From: Chloroflexota bacterium
Lineage (GTDB): Bacteria; Chloroflexota; Limnocylindria; Limnocylindrales; CSP1-4
Length of the DNA: 64,000 bases
Assembly (NCBI GenBank): GCA_016191425.1
Contig: JACPOR010000008.1
Span: forward strand, 122,288-186,287
Direction: 5' to 3'
A program made the position numbers and the translations under genes. Below are positions 38,675 through 46,801 of the stretch, piece by piece. Position 1 is the first letter of the stretch, and every line of letters begins with the position of its first letter. The notes beneath the pieces were generated by a model. It was not told the DNA's origin, searched no databases, and saw only the letters and a program-made list of their open reading frames with translations.

Positions 38675-39826
38675 TCAGGCGGCGCCGGGCGTCAGGGTGC
38701 CGACGCCATCGGCGGCGTCAACCACGAAGACCCGGGGTGTCAGACCGGTGCGCGTGGGGTAGTCGCGCTCCACGGCAGCGCGGAGCTGATCCGCCCGCCC
38801 GCGCTCCACGAGGTTGACCGTGCAGCCGCCGAACCCTGCGCCGGTCAGCCGGGCGGCCACGACCCCGGGCGTCCCGAGGGCAATCTCCACCAGCGCGTCG
38901 AGGGCTTCGGATGAGACCTCGAACCGGTCGCGCAGCGACGCGTGCGACGCGGCAAACAACGAGGCAACCTCATCGAGGTCGCCTGTCTGAAGCGCCGCCT
39001 CGGCCGCGACGACGCGTGCGTTCTCCGTGACCACGTGGAGGGCCCGCGCGTAGGCGACCTGGTCCATTTCCGCCCGATGGCGCTCCAGCATCGGGAGGTT
39101 GACGTCGCGGAGGGCAACGACGCCCGGGTCATGGGCTCCGAGGGCCGCCACGGCCCGGTTGCATTCGGCCCGTCGGGCGTTATAGGCGGAGGCCTCGAGG
39201 CGCCGGGGGCTGCCCGAGTGGCAGACGACGATCTCGACCTCCGCAGGGATGGGCACCGGGCGCCAGGCCAGCGACCGGCAGTCCAGCAGGAGGGCGCTGC
39301 CGTACGCGTTCTCGGCGCGCTGAGCCGTCTGGGCGAGCGTCATGGGCTCGAGTGCGGGCGCTTTCCCGCCAGCAAGCGCCCAGGCCGTTGCAAGCTCGAG
39401 AGCGGCCGATGACGACAGGCCGGCGCCAGGCGGGATGGTCGAGTCGAGAAGGCCCCGGAACCCCCGTATCGGGACCCCGGCATCACGAAGCGCCCAGGCC
39501 GTGCCAGCGACATAGTCGAGCCAGGTTCCACGCCTCGGGCCGATGTCGCGGAGGTCGAGCACCCCGCGCTCACCAGTCGCGGCAAGCGTCAGCTCCACTC
39601 GGTCGTCGTCCATCGGAACCAGCACGACCCGGATCTCGAGGTTGATGGCGGCCGGCAGGACGAGGCCATCGTTGTAGTCCGTGTGTTCGCCGATGAGGTT
39701 GACCCGCGCGGGCGCCCGAACAAGGCGAATGGCGTCCGGACGCTTCGCGGCGGCCGGCTCCAGGCGGATCAGGCGGTCCCGGAGATCCGTTCCGTCGAGT
39801 TCGTGGCGGGAGGGGGCCGTCGTCAT
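38675..39826 (-). CDS. galK: Galactokinase lacking the catalytic-aspartate loop
   Basis: 383-residue GHMP kinase. Motif 1 (RAPARVNLIGEHTDYNDG), the ATP loop (IPPGAGLSSSAALELA) and motif 3 (LTGAGFGGCTVNLV) are intact. Between AENAY (ends at residue 175) and GSALLLDCRSL, however, about 18 residues are missing compared with known galactokinases. That segment normally contains the GIMDQ sequence whose Asp is the catalytic base. The junction is near 39301/39302 and the frame is preserved. The protein is therefore predicted to be inactive or altered. It lies 12 bases downstream of the MFS gene. Confidence 0.88.
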   Translation of the reverse strand: MTTAPSRHELDGTDLRDRLIRLEPAAAKRPDAIRLVRAPARVNLIGEHTDYNDGLVLPAAINLEIRVVLVPMDDDRVELTLAATGERGVLDLRDIGPRRGTWLDYVAGTAWALRDAGVPIRGFRGLLDSTIPPGAGLSSSAALELATAWALAGGKAPALEPMTLAQTAQRAENAYGSALLLDCRSLAWRPVPIPAEVEIVVCHSGSPRRLEASAYNARRAECNRAVAALGAHDPGVVALRDVNLPMLERHRAEMDQVAYARALHVVTENARVVAAEAALQTGDLDEVASLFAASHASLRDRFEVSSEALDALVEIALGTPGVVAARLTGAGFGGCTVNLVERGRADQLRAAVERDYPTRTGLTPRVFVVDAADGVGTLTPGAA

Positions 39827-39838
39827 GTGGGGTTGATG

Positions 39839-41041
39839 CTAGCGGGCCGGCGTGCGCCCGGCTGAGGTCCATCCTCCGGAGGCGCTGGACGGGACGACCC
39901 GCCAGATCACGACCGCGCCGAGCAACGCGAGCGCGGCGCTACCGAGGAACAGCGGCATGGCTCCACCCAGGCCGAAGACCACGCCGCCGACGACATTCGC
40001 GACCACCGCGGCCGCGCCGAACCCGACGGTGTGATACAGGCCCTGTCCGGTGGCCTGGAGTTCGGGCGGCAAGAGTGCCGCAATGGTCATGACCGCGGAG
40101 ATCGTGATGGCGGAGAACCCGACCCCGCTCACGATACGTGTGGCCACGATGAGCGACGGGTCGGCGAGGAACGCCCACGCAACGAGGGCTGCGCCGTAGA
40201 GAAGGATCCCGGCGACCAGCAGGGTCCGGACTCCGGTTCGGTTCACGATCCGGGGAATGAGCGCCATGGCCGGGATCTCGGCGAGCGCGGAGACGCCGGC
40301 CGACAGCGCCACGTCGGAGGCCTGGCCGCCGAGCTCGAGGAGTCGCAGGGCGAGGAACGTGAATCCGGCAAGCATGCCGACGTGGACGAGGCCGAGGCCC
40401 AGGAGCACGCCGCGCAGTCGCGGCTGCGTGCGGATCACGAGCATGAACGATCCACCGCGCCGGGCGGGACGTTCGGGCGCGGCTGGCGCATGGGGACCGT
40501 CGACGCGGAACCGGGCGACGTCGGGAACCCAGTGCGTGGCGATGACGACCCCGACCGACAGCGCGGCCCAGAGGATTGGAGCCGGCCCGAACCCGGTGTC
40601 GTCGTACAGGCGCCCGGCAAGGATGGAGGTACCCGCGAAACCGACGCTGGAGAGCAGGCGCACCCGCGCATAGGACCTCGGCGAGCGGCCCAGGGCATTG
40701 ACGGCTAGGGCGTCCGCAAGCGGTGACAGGGCTGACTCGAATGCTGCATACACAACGATGAGGACCACCACCGCGAGCGGCGGGACGCCCAGCAAAAGGC
40801 CCAGAACGGCACCCGTTGAGCCGATGACCCCGAGTCGGAGGGCTGCCACCCGGCCGATCACGACATCGGCGAGATGTCCCCAGACGGGAACCGCGAGCAT
40901 GAAGGCGAGCGAGGACAGCGCGATCGTCAGGCCGATCTCGGCAGCGCTGAAGCCACGCTCGGCGAGGATCGCCGAAAGAAACGGATAGAACACGCCGAGG
41001 ATCGCTCCGGCCAGCACGAAGAGAACGCGAATCGCTACCAT
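39839..41041 (-). CDS. MFS permease, probably sugar/nucleoside type
   Basis: 400 residues with about 12 membrane helices, related to the LacY/NupG-like MFS group. N-terminal VLFVLAGAILGVFYPFLSAI is followed by the conserved loop WGHLADVVIGRVA. It is just upstream of galK on the same strand, so galactoside uptake is the natural guess. The ATG lies within a 22-bp perfect palindrome; no ribosome binding site is obvious. Confidence 0.8.
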   Translation of the reverse strand: MVAIRVLFVLAGAILGVFYPFLSAILAERGFSAAEIGLTIALSSLAFMLAVPVWGHLADVVIGRVAALRLGVIGSTGAVLGLLLGVPPLAVVVLIVVYAAFESALSPLADALAVNALGRSPRSYARVRLLSSVGFAGTSILAGRLYDDTGFGPAPILWAALSVGVVIATHWVPDVARFRVDGPHAPAAPERPARRGGSFMLVIRTQPRLRGVLLGLGLVHVGMLAGFTFLALRLLELGGQASDVALSAGVSALAEIPAMALIPRIVNRTGVRTLLVAGILLYGAALVAWAFLADPSLIVATRIVSGVGFSAITISAVMTIAALLPPELQATGQGLYHTVGFGAAAVVANVVGGVVFGLGGAMPLFLGSAALALLGAVVIWRVVPSSASGGWTSAGRTPAR

Positions 41042-41102
41042 CCGCGGATGGTAGCCCGTCCCGGGACGGGCGACGGGCGTTGGCCCATTGCACTAGGCCA
41101 AC
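41034..41102. promoter_or_regulatory. Three adjacent palindromes between divergent transporter genes
   Basis: Within 70 bases there are a perfect 22-bp palindrome (41034-41055, arms GCTACCATCCG) that includes the MFS start codon, a perfect 16-bp palindrome CCCGTCCCGGGACGGG (41055-41070), and GTTGGCC-N10-GGCCAAC (41079-41102) overlapping the likely -35 of the EamA gene. They could be operators or a structured leader. Confidence 0.6.
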
Positions 41103-41115
41103 AGCCCGGTATGAT
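41088..41115 (+). promoter_or_regulatory. Promoter for leaderless EamA transporter gene
   Basis: TTGCAC (41088-41093) and TATGAT (41110-41115) are 16 bases apart, and the ATG follows the -10 by six bases. This is the best complete promoter of the leaderless pattern seen in the window. Confidence 0.55.
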
Positions 41116-41121
41116 GCGCCG

Positions 41122-42048
41122 ATGATTGCGCGCCCAACCCGGATCGATTGGCTCCTCCTCGTCGCCCTCGGGTTCATGTGGGGCACGAGCTACGTCTTCA
41201 TCAAGATCGGCGTGGAAACCCTCCCGACGTTCACGCTGATCGCCGCGCGGCTGGGCATCGGCCTGACCATCCTGGCGACCGTCGTCTTCGTGGCCCGGGA
41301 GCCGCTGCCACGGAACCCGAAGATCTACGGCCACCTCGTGGTCATGGCCATGATCAACATCGTCGTGCCGTTCTACCTGATCACGACCGCGGAACGCTCC
41401 GTCGATTCCACGCTGGCCGCCATCCTCAACGGCGCCGTTCCCCTGTTCGTGATCCTGATCGCGTCGCTGTTCCTCCACGACGAGCCCATCACGGTGAATC
41501 GCCTGGTCGGGTTGGTCGTCGGCTACGCCGGCGTGGTCATCCTGGTGAGCCGCAGCCTCGGTGTGGCAGGGAACCAAAGCAGTGTGGCCGGCGAACTGGC
41601 ACTCCTGGGGTCGACGCTGTCCTACGCCGCCGGCGCCGTGTACGCGCGTCGGAACACGCGTGGGCTGCGGCCGATGATCCCGGCCTTCTTCCAGGTCGGG
41701 TTTGCGTTCGTGATCGTCAGCGTGATCGCGCTGCTGTTCGAGGATCCCCTCTCCGTGCAGTGGTCGTTCCCGGCCGTTGGGTCGGTGGTCTGGCTCGGGA
41801 TCCTCGGGTCCGGGCTCGCCTACCTCGTGAACTTCCGGCTTCTGTCCCGGATCGGCGCCACCCGCACGTCGCTCGTCGCCTACCTCCTTCCGGTAGTCGG
41901 GATCATCGCCGGCGCGCTGGTCTTCCAGGAGACGGTCGACGCCCGCGTCCTCTTCGGTACGGGATTCGTGATCGGGGGCGTGGCCCTCGTGAACAGTCGC
42001 TACGGCCAGCGCCGGCTCTTTGGTCGCGGGACTGCCCCGACGGCGTGA
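41122..42048 (+). CDS. EamA-family (DMT) transporter
   Basis: 308 residues, ten predicted helices in two EamA repeats: LLLVALGFMWGTSYVFIKIG at the N-terminus and GELALLGSTLSYAAGAVYAR in the second half. Family members export amino acids or other metabolites; substrate unknown. A leaderless promoter lies directly before the ATG. Confidence 0.85.
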   Translation: MIARPTRIDWLLLVALGFMWGTSYVFIKIGVETLPTFTLIAARLGIGLTILATVVFVAREPLPRNPKIYGHLVVMAMINIVVPFYLITTAERSVDSTLAAILNGAVPLFVILIASLFLHDEPITVNRLVGLVVGYAGVVILVSRSLGVAGNQSSVAGELALLGSTLSYAAGAVYARRNTRGLRPMIPAFFQVGFAFVIVSVIALLFEDPLSVQWSFPAVGSVVWLGILGSGLAYLVNFRLLSRIGATRTSLVAYLLPVVGIIAGALVFQETVDARVLFGTGFVIGGVALVNSRYGQRRLFGRGTAPTA

Positions 42049-42143
42049 GCTCGCGACGTCAGCTGACCGTTACTCGATCGCAGGCCATCGGCGGCGACGC
42101 GGCAGTCGCTCGGCGGCGATGCGGCGGTCGGCCGGCCATAGCC

Positions 42144-43040
42144 TCAGTCGAAGACCGCGAGGAGGACGGCTCCGAGGACCACCAGCGCCGCGGCGGCGAT
42201 CCGGGCTCCGGCCTGGCGTCGCCCCGTGGCCTCGCCGAGCCGAAGGGCCCCCCAGGCGGCCGCGAGCACGATCCCCGATTCGCGCAGTGGAGCCACGGCC
42301 GCGAGCGGCGCGAGCGCGTAGGCGAACAGGATCAGCAGGTAGGCGCTCAACGAGATGACCCCGGCGACCCCGTCTCGCCAGAGGGGCGTCGGGTGGATCG
42401 GGGCGGGCCGGGTCGCGATGATCCCGGTTCGTCTCCCGAGCGCCACGACGGTCGTGAGCATCGTCGTGGCGAAGACCGCGAGCAGGGCCCCGTACAGCCA
42501 CGGCTCCATGAGGCGGACACCGAGTCGGTCCACCGTTGAGTAGGCGGCGATCATCGCGCCCGTCAGGAGCGCGAAACCGATCGCCCCGCGGTGGTGGCGA
42601 CCGGCGACGCGAACCGCGCGCCAGGGACGGGCCACGAGCATGATCCCGGTCAGCAGCGAAGCGACGCCCACCATCGCCGGGCCGGAGAGACGCTCGCCGA
42701 GGAAGCCGAGGCCCACGACGATGGACAGCAGGGGAGCGCTTCCCCGGGCAAGCGGGTAGACGAGCGAGAGGTCTCCTCGCCCATAGGCGGCCGAGAGGAA
42801 CACGAAGTAGGCAGCCTCGAGGACGCCCGATACCAGGGCGAGCCCGACCCCGGCGGGATCGAGCGCCGGGCTGCCCTTAGCGAGCCAGGCCACGAATCCG
42901 AACGGGACAAGGACCGCCGCCCCGATGGCCTGCAGCCGGACCGCCGTTCGAAGCGGATCTCCCGACGTCTTGAGGAGGACGTTCCAGCCCGCATGGAGGA
43001 CCGCCGCGACGAGGACGAGCGCGACTGCGAGAGGCGGCAC
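42144..43040 (-). CDS. EamA-family (DMT) transporter
   Basis: 298 residues, about ten helices: VLVAAVLHAGWNVLLKTSGD and GDLSLVYPLARGSAPLLSIV, then SGIVLAAAWGALRLGE near the end. The GTG at 43040 lies seven bases after the stop of the ABC permease gene, suggesting cotranscription. A frame farther upstream would run into that gene. Substrate unknown. Confidence 0.8.
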   Translation of the reverse strand: MPPLAVALVLVAAVLHAGWNVLLKTSGDPLRTAVRLQAIGAAVLVPFGFVAWLAKGSPALDPAGVGLALVSGVLEAAYFVFLSAAYGRGDLSLVYPLARGSAPLLSIVVGLGFLGERLSGPAMVGVASLLTGIMLVARPWRAVRVAGRHHRGAIGFALLTGAMIAAYSTVDRLGVRLMEPWLYGALLAVFATTMLTTVVALGRRTGIIATRPAPIHPTPLWRDGVAGVISLSAYLLILFAYALAPLAAVAPLRESGIVLAAAWGALRLGEATGRRQAGARIAAAALVVLGAVLLAVFD

Positions 43041-43047
43041 AACCGGC

Positions 43048-44790
43048 CTACCGGCCGAGGTCGCGCCGTTGCATGCCGGCGGCGGATATCGCGAGTCCGC
43101 CAATCGCCAGGATCCCGGTGATCACGAGCCCACCGATGTCAAAGTCACCGAGGATCGGCTTCCCGAGGTGGCGGTTCAGGGACAGGTCCAGGATCGCGTC
43201 GGGCAGGCGGAGGATCGAGCCGAGGAGGTCGAGGAGGTAGAACCCGAGCGCGAGGCCCACGGTGACCGGGGCGGCGATCGAGGGACGCGTCAAGCCACCG
43301 ACGGCCAAGCCGACTCCGGCCATGGCCATGCCGTAGGCGCCCAGCACCGACACGCCGATCGCGATATCGAGCCCGTTCTCCCCCTGGATGGCCGCTCCCA
43401 CGATCACCCCGAGATCGGCGAAGAGGATGAGCGTGGCGATCGCCGCGAAGACGCCGATCCCGCTCTTGAGGGCCCAGCCGATCCGGCTGACCGGTGTCCC
43501 CATGATGATCTCGAGGCGACGATCCTCCTCGTCGGAGGCCCACCCCGCGACGAACGCGGCCGCTGCCAGCGCAACGAGGATGACCGCCTCGCTGAAGAAG
43601 GCGAGCTGGAGGAACCCCCCCACGGAAAGAATGTCTGCATTGGGGAACAGACGCGCGATCATCTCGAGGACCTGGGGGATCTTCGACAATTGGGCCACGA
43701 ACTCGTCGGCCGAGGTCGCGAGCACCAATCCGTACAGGGCCAGACCGAGTCCCCACGCGATCGCCGCCGGGAGTCGCTCGAAGTACGAGCGGGTGAACGG
43801 CCCGGCGACACCCAGCCGGAGTGGCGGAATCCGCTGACGACCGCCGGTCGGCACCACGAGATCGCGACGATCGAAGAGGGTCACGCCGATGGCCAGGGCG
43901 ACGATGATGAGCCCGCCGAGTACGGCGATCGATCCCCAGTCCGACACGCCGGCCAGCGGCCGATGTCCGGCGGTCAGGCCGAAGTAGGAAAGCCCGCGGA
44001 CCGCCTCGAAGGCCGGGACGCTGTCCGCGTACCCGTTCACGAGGAAGCTTCCGAAGAGGACGACCGACCCGATCCCGAGGGCCGTGCCACGACCCAGGAT
44101 GGGCGCCACCGCGAACGCGACCGCGGCGGGAGCGAGCGCTGCGACGTAGACCCAGACATGCTGCCCAAGGACGGCGCCGAGGCCGATCTGGTCGCCGGGC
44201 AGATTACCGAACGCGACGATCGACGCGTACGTTGCCGCCGCCAGGATCAGCACGACCGCGGCGAGAGCCACCAGGTGGGAGCCCAGTTTCTCGAGGGCGA
44301 GTCGACGCCGCGAGATGGGGCCCGCCGCGATCGCGTCGAGACTGCCCCGCGAGAGCTCGCCGGCGAGCGTGCCGGAGAGCACCACGACGGACCAGATCCC
44401 GATCATGACCGGCAGGAATCCGAACGTCCGCCAGGACAGGAACCCGCCGAGGGTGTCGATCGCGATCGGCTTGCCGAGCATCCCCTGGAAGATCTCGGGG
44501 AGCGCCGACATCTGGGCCGCGAGGATGAGCCGCTCGGCCACCGAGTCGTACTCGACCGCGATCTCGGAGGCGGTGACGATGATGAGGACGGCCATCAGCA
44601 CGCCGATGATCAGGATCGACCGCCGGGCGTCGCGGATGCCCTTTCCGAAGATGGTCCCGAGGCCCGCCAGGCGGGCGACGAGCGTCGGCCGGACCAGGTC
44701 GGGCGCGGCCGCGGGGCCGGAGTTCGGGATGGCCGAATCAGGCGCGGCCGCGGGGCCGGGGTTCGGGATGGCCGAGTCAGGCGCGGCCAT
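43048..44790 (-). CDS. ABC-2 type exporter permease
   Basis: 580 residues with about twelve membrane helices, consistent with a duplicated ABC-2 permease: GTLAGELSRGSLDAIAAGPI in the first half and DEEDRRLEIIMGTPVSRIG in the second show the cytoplasmic coupling region twice. The N-terminus holds two 13-residue repeats (APDSAIPNPGPAA type) encoded by a 39-base tandem repeat. It overlaps the ATPase gene by 14 bases. The pair probably exports a drug, peptide or lipid. Confidence 0.85.
   Translation of the reverse strand: MAAPDSAIPNPGPAAAPDSAIPNSGPAAAPDLVRPTLVARLAGLGTIFGKGIRDARRSILIIGVLMAVLIIVTASEIAVEYDSVAERLILAAQMSALPEIFQGMLGKPIAIDTLGGFLSWRTFGFLPVMIGIWSVVVLSGTLAGELSRGSLDAIAAGPISRRRLALEKLGSHLVALAAVVLILAAATYASIVAFGNLPGDQIGLGAVLGQHVWVYVAALAPAAVAFAVAPILGRGTALGIGSVVLFGSFLVNGYADSVPAFEAVRGLSYFGLTAGHRPLAGVSDWGSIAVLGGLIIVALAIGVTLFDRRDLVVPTGGRQRIPPLRLGVAGPFTRSYFERLPAAIAWGLGLALYGLVLATSADEFVAQLSKIPQVLEMIARLFPNADILSVGGFLQLAFFSEAVILVALAAAAFVAGWASDEEDRRLEIIMGTPVSRIGWALKSGIGVFAAIATLILFADLGVIVGAAIQGENGLDIAIGVSVLGAYGMAMAGVGLAVGGLTRPSIAAPVTVGLALGFYLLDLLGSILRLPDAILDLSLNRHLGKPILGDFDIGGLVITGILAIGGLAISAAGMQRRDLGR
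44702..44779 (-). repeat. Two 39-bp tandem repeats at the permease start
   Basis: Two 39-base units differing at two positions span the N-terminal codons of the permease and reach the stop codon of the overlapping ATPase gene. The ATPase C-terminus and the permease N-terminus therefore both depend on this repeat. Confidence 0.85.
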
Positions 44791-45682
44791 CGGACCCGGC
44801 GTGTCCGTACTCGGCGAGGAAGACCTCCTCGAGGCTCGGCTCGCGACTCACGAAGTCCGTGAGGTCGTAGGCGGACGCGGCCCTGACAACCGGGGCAATC
44901 GGCCCGGTCACCAGCAGGCGCAGCGTGTCGCCCTCGGCCTCCACGTTCGAGACACCGTCCATGGCCTCGAACGCGGCGGTCGGGACCGGTCCCGGGAAGC
45001 GGAGTTCCACTTCGTGCGCGGCGAGATCGCGCAGGCCGGCAACGCTGTCCACGCGAACGAGCCGACCGTCCCGGATGATCGCGGCCCGTCCGCAGACGCG
45101 TTCGACCTCGCTGATGATGTGCGACGACAGGAAGATCGTCCGACCCTCTGCCCTGGCCTCGAACAGGAGCTTGTTGAACGTCTGCTGGACGAGTGGGTCC
45201 AGGCCCGAGGTCGGCTCATCGAGGATCAGCAGGTCGGGACGGTGCTGGAGCGCCACGATCAGGCCGACCTTCTGCTTGTTGCCCTTGGAGTACTCACGGA
45301 ACCGCCTCGACGTATCCAGGTCGAGGCTCTCGGCGAGCTGTCGCTGATACGCCCGATCCACGCCGCCACGGAGGTTGGCGAAGTACTCGATGGTCTCGGC
45401 GCCGGTCAGGCGGTCATAGAGGTTGAACTCGCCCGGGAGGTATCCCGTCCGGCGACGGATCGCGACCGGGTCGGCCACCGAGTCCAGGCCGAAGACGCGA
45501 GCCGACCCCGACGTCGGCCGGATGAGATCGAGCAGGACCCGGATCATCGTCGTCTTGCCGGCTCCGTTTGGTCCGAGGAAGCCGAAGATCTCCCCTTCGT
45601 GGACCTCGAGGTTCACCTCGACGATCCCACGATGCGGCCCGTACGACTTGGTCAGGCTCGACGTTTCAATGATGTTGGTCAT
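44777..45682 (-). CDS. ABC exporter ATPase subunit
   Basis: 301 residues. Walker A FLGPNGAGKTTMIRVLLDL, signature region EYSKGNKQKVGLIVAL (the SKGNKQK variant typical of ABC-2 exporters), Walker B LLILDEPTSGLDP and the H-loop LSSHIISEV. ATG at 45682 is preferred because GGGAG lies about six bases upstream; a GTG six bases earlier is possible. Partner of the downstream 580-residue permease. Confidence 0.9.
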   Translation of the reverse strand: MTNIIETSSLTKSYGPHRGIVEVNLEVHEGEIFGFLGPNGAGKTTMIRVLLDLIRPTSGSARVFGLDSVADPVAIRRRTGYLPGEFNLYDRLTGAETIEYFANLRGGVDRAYQRQLAESLDLDTSRRFREYSKGNKQKVGLIVALQHRPDLLILDEPTSGLDPLVQQTFNKLLFEARAEGRTIFLSSHIISEVERVCGRAAIIRDGRLVRVDSVAGLRDLAAHEVELRFPGPVPTAAFEAMDGVSNVEAEGDTLRLLVTGPIAPVVRAASAYDLTDFVSREPSLEEVFLAEYGHAGSDGRA

Positions 45683-45772
45683 GCTCACTCCCTGCCTCCA
45701 CCGTGGAAATCAGGCTCGGCCTCGACGACGCCAGGCTCGCAGCGCGACGTCGGCAAGCCCGTCGGTCTCCCG

Positions 45773-46801
45773 TCACACGCCGATCGGATGCCAGACGGTC
45801 TTCATCTCCATATAGGCAGCGATCCATTCGGGTCGCTCGGCGGCTCGGTCATCCAGCCAGTCGAAGCGGGCGTCGGTGACGCCGGCTGGACGCCGGACGA
45901 TGCGCTTGACGTTGTCCGTCGCGAGCAGCTCGATCTCCCGCCGAGTCGCGTCCTCGACGCCCCAGACATCGATGGCATCGACATCGACATGCCCTGCCAG
46001 CACGGGCGCGAGCTCCTTCTTGAACCCGGTGATGACGTTGACAACGCCACCAGGAACGTCCGAGGTCGCGAGGACCTCCGTCAGCGTGACGGCCGGCAGC
46101 GGCCTGCCTTCGGACGTGATCACCACGACAGCGTTGCCGGCGACAAGGGGCGGGGCCAAGCGCGACACGAGCCCGAGCAGCGAGGAGGTCTCGGGTGCCA
46201 CGATCCCCACGACGCCTGTGGGCTCGGGGATCGTGAAGTTGAAGTAGCTGCCCGCGACGGGGTTGGACGACCCGAGGACCTGGGCGATCTTGTCCGCCCA
46301 GCCGGCGTACCAGACCCATCGATCGATCGCCCGATCGACCACCGCCCGGGCCCGATCCGGGCGAAGGCCTTCGGCCTGCTCGACCTCGGCAACGAACTGC
46401 TCCCGACGACCCTCCATGAGCTCCGCCACGCGATAGAGGATCTGCCCGCGGTTCATCGCTGCTCGGTCGGCCCAGCCCGGAAACGCCTTCCGGGCGGCCC
46501 GGACCGCATCCCGAAGATCCTTTCGTGAGCCTCGACAGGCGTTGGCGAGGGGCGTCCCGTCCGCCGCGGTCACGAGGTAGGAACGACCGCTCTCGGTCCG
46601 TGGAAACGCGCCGCCGATGTACAGCTTCCAGGTCTTGCGAACGTCGATACGGGGCGCCGGCACGGCTACGCCCTCCGGTACCGCACGGGCCCCGGCGGAG
46701 CGTGCCGCGGCCGGCTCACGGGCCCCGGCGGATTGTGCCGCGGCCGACTCACGGGCCCCGGCGGATTGTGCCGCGGCCGGCCTCCGGCGCGCCGCCGCCA
46801 T
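45773..46801 (-). CDS. Aldehyde-dehydrogenase-like protein lacking the catalytic cysteine
   Basis: 342 residues. After three 11-residue repeats (AAAQSAGARES type) comes an ALDH coenzyme-binding fold: KLYIGGAFPRTESGRSYLV, AMNRGQILYRVAELMEGR, GSYFNFTIPEPTGVVGIVAP and AVTLTEVLATSDVPGGVVN. It ends where the catalytic domain with the Cys would begin; the late residues (VWGVEDATRREIELLA, EMKTVWHPIG) belong to a short divergent tail. Its ATG overlaps the stop of a complete ALDH gene. The pair resembles the two halves of ALDH16-type proteins, suggesting a heteromer. Confidence 0.8.
   Translation of the reverse strand: MAAARRRPAAAQSAGARESAAAQSAGAREPAAARSAGARAVPEGVAVPAPRIDVRKTWKLYIGGAFPRTESGRSYLVTAADGTPLANACRGSRKDLRDAVRAARKAFPGWADRAAMNRGQILYRVAELMEGRREQFVAEVEQAEGLRPDRARAVVDRAIDRWVWYAGWADKIAQVLGSSNPVAGSYFNFTIPEPTGVVGIVAPETSSLLGLVSRLAPPLVAGNAVVVITSEGRPLPAVTLTEVLATSDVPGGVVNVITGFKKELAPVLAGHVDVDAIDVWGVEDATRREIELLATDNVKRIVRRPAGVTDARFDWLDDRAAERPEWIAAYMEMKTVWHPIGV
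46684..46782 (-). repeat. Three in-frame 33-bp tandem repeats
   Basis: Three 33-base units in the N-terminal part of the ALDH-like gene encode an Ala/Ser/Gly/Arg-rich 11-residue repeat. The last two copies are the more similar pair. Confidence 0.85.

Noticed and set aside
42925-46528. Very long plus-strand ORFs opposite the ABC-2 exporter and ALDH genes
   Set aside because: They are antisense shadows rich in Arg, Asp and Glu. The minus-strand proteins have clear motifs and membrane helices.
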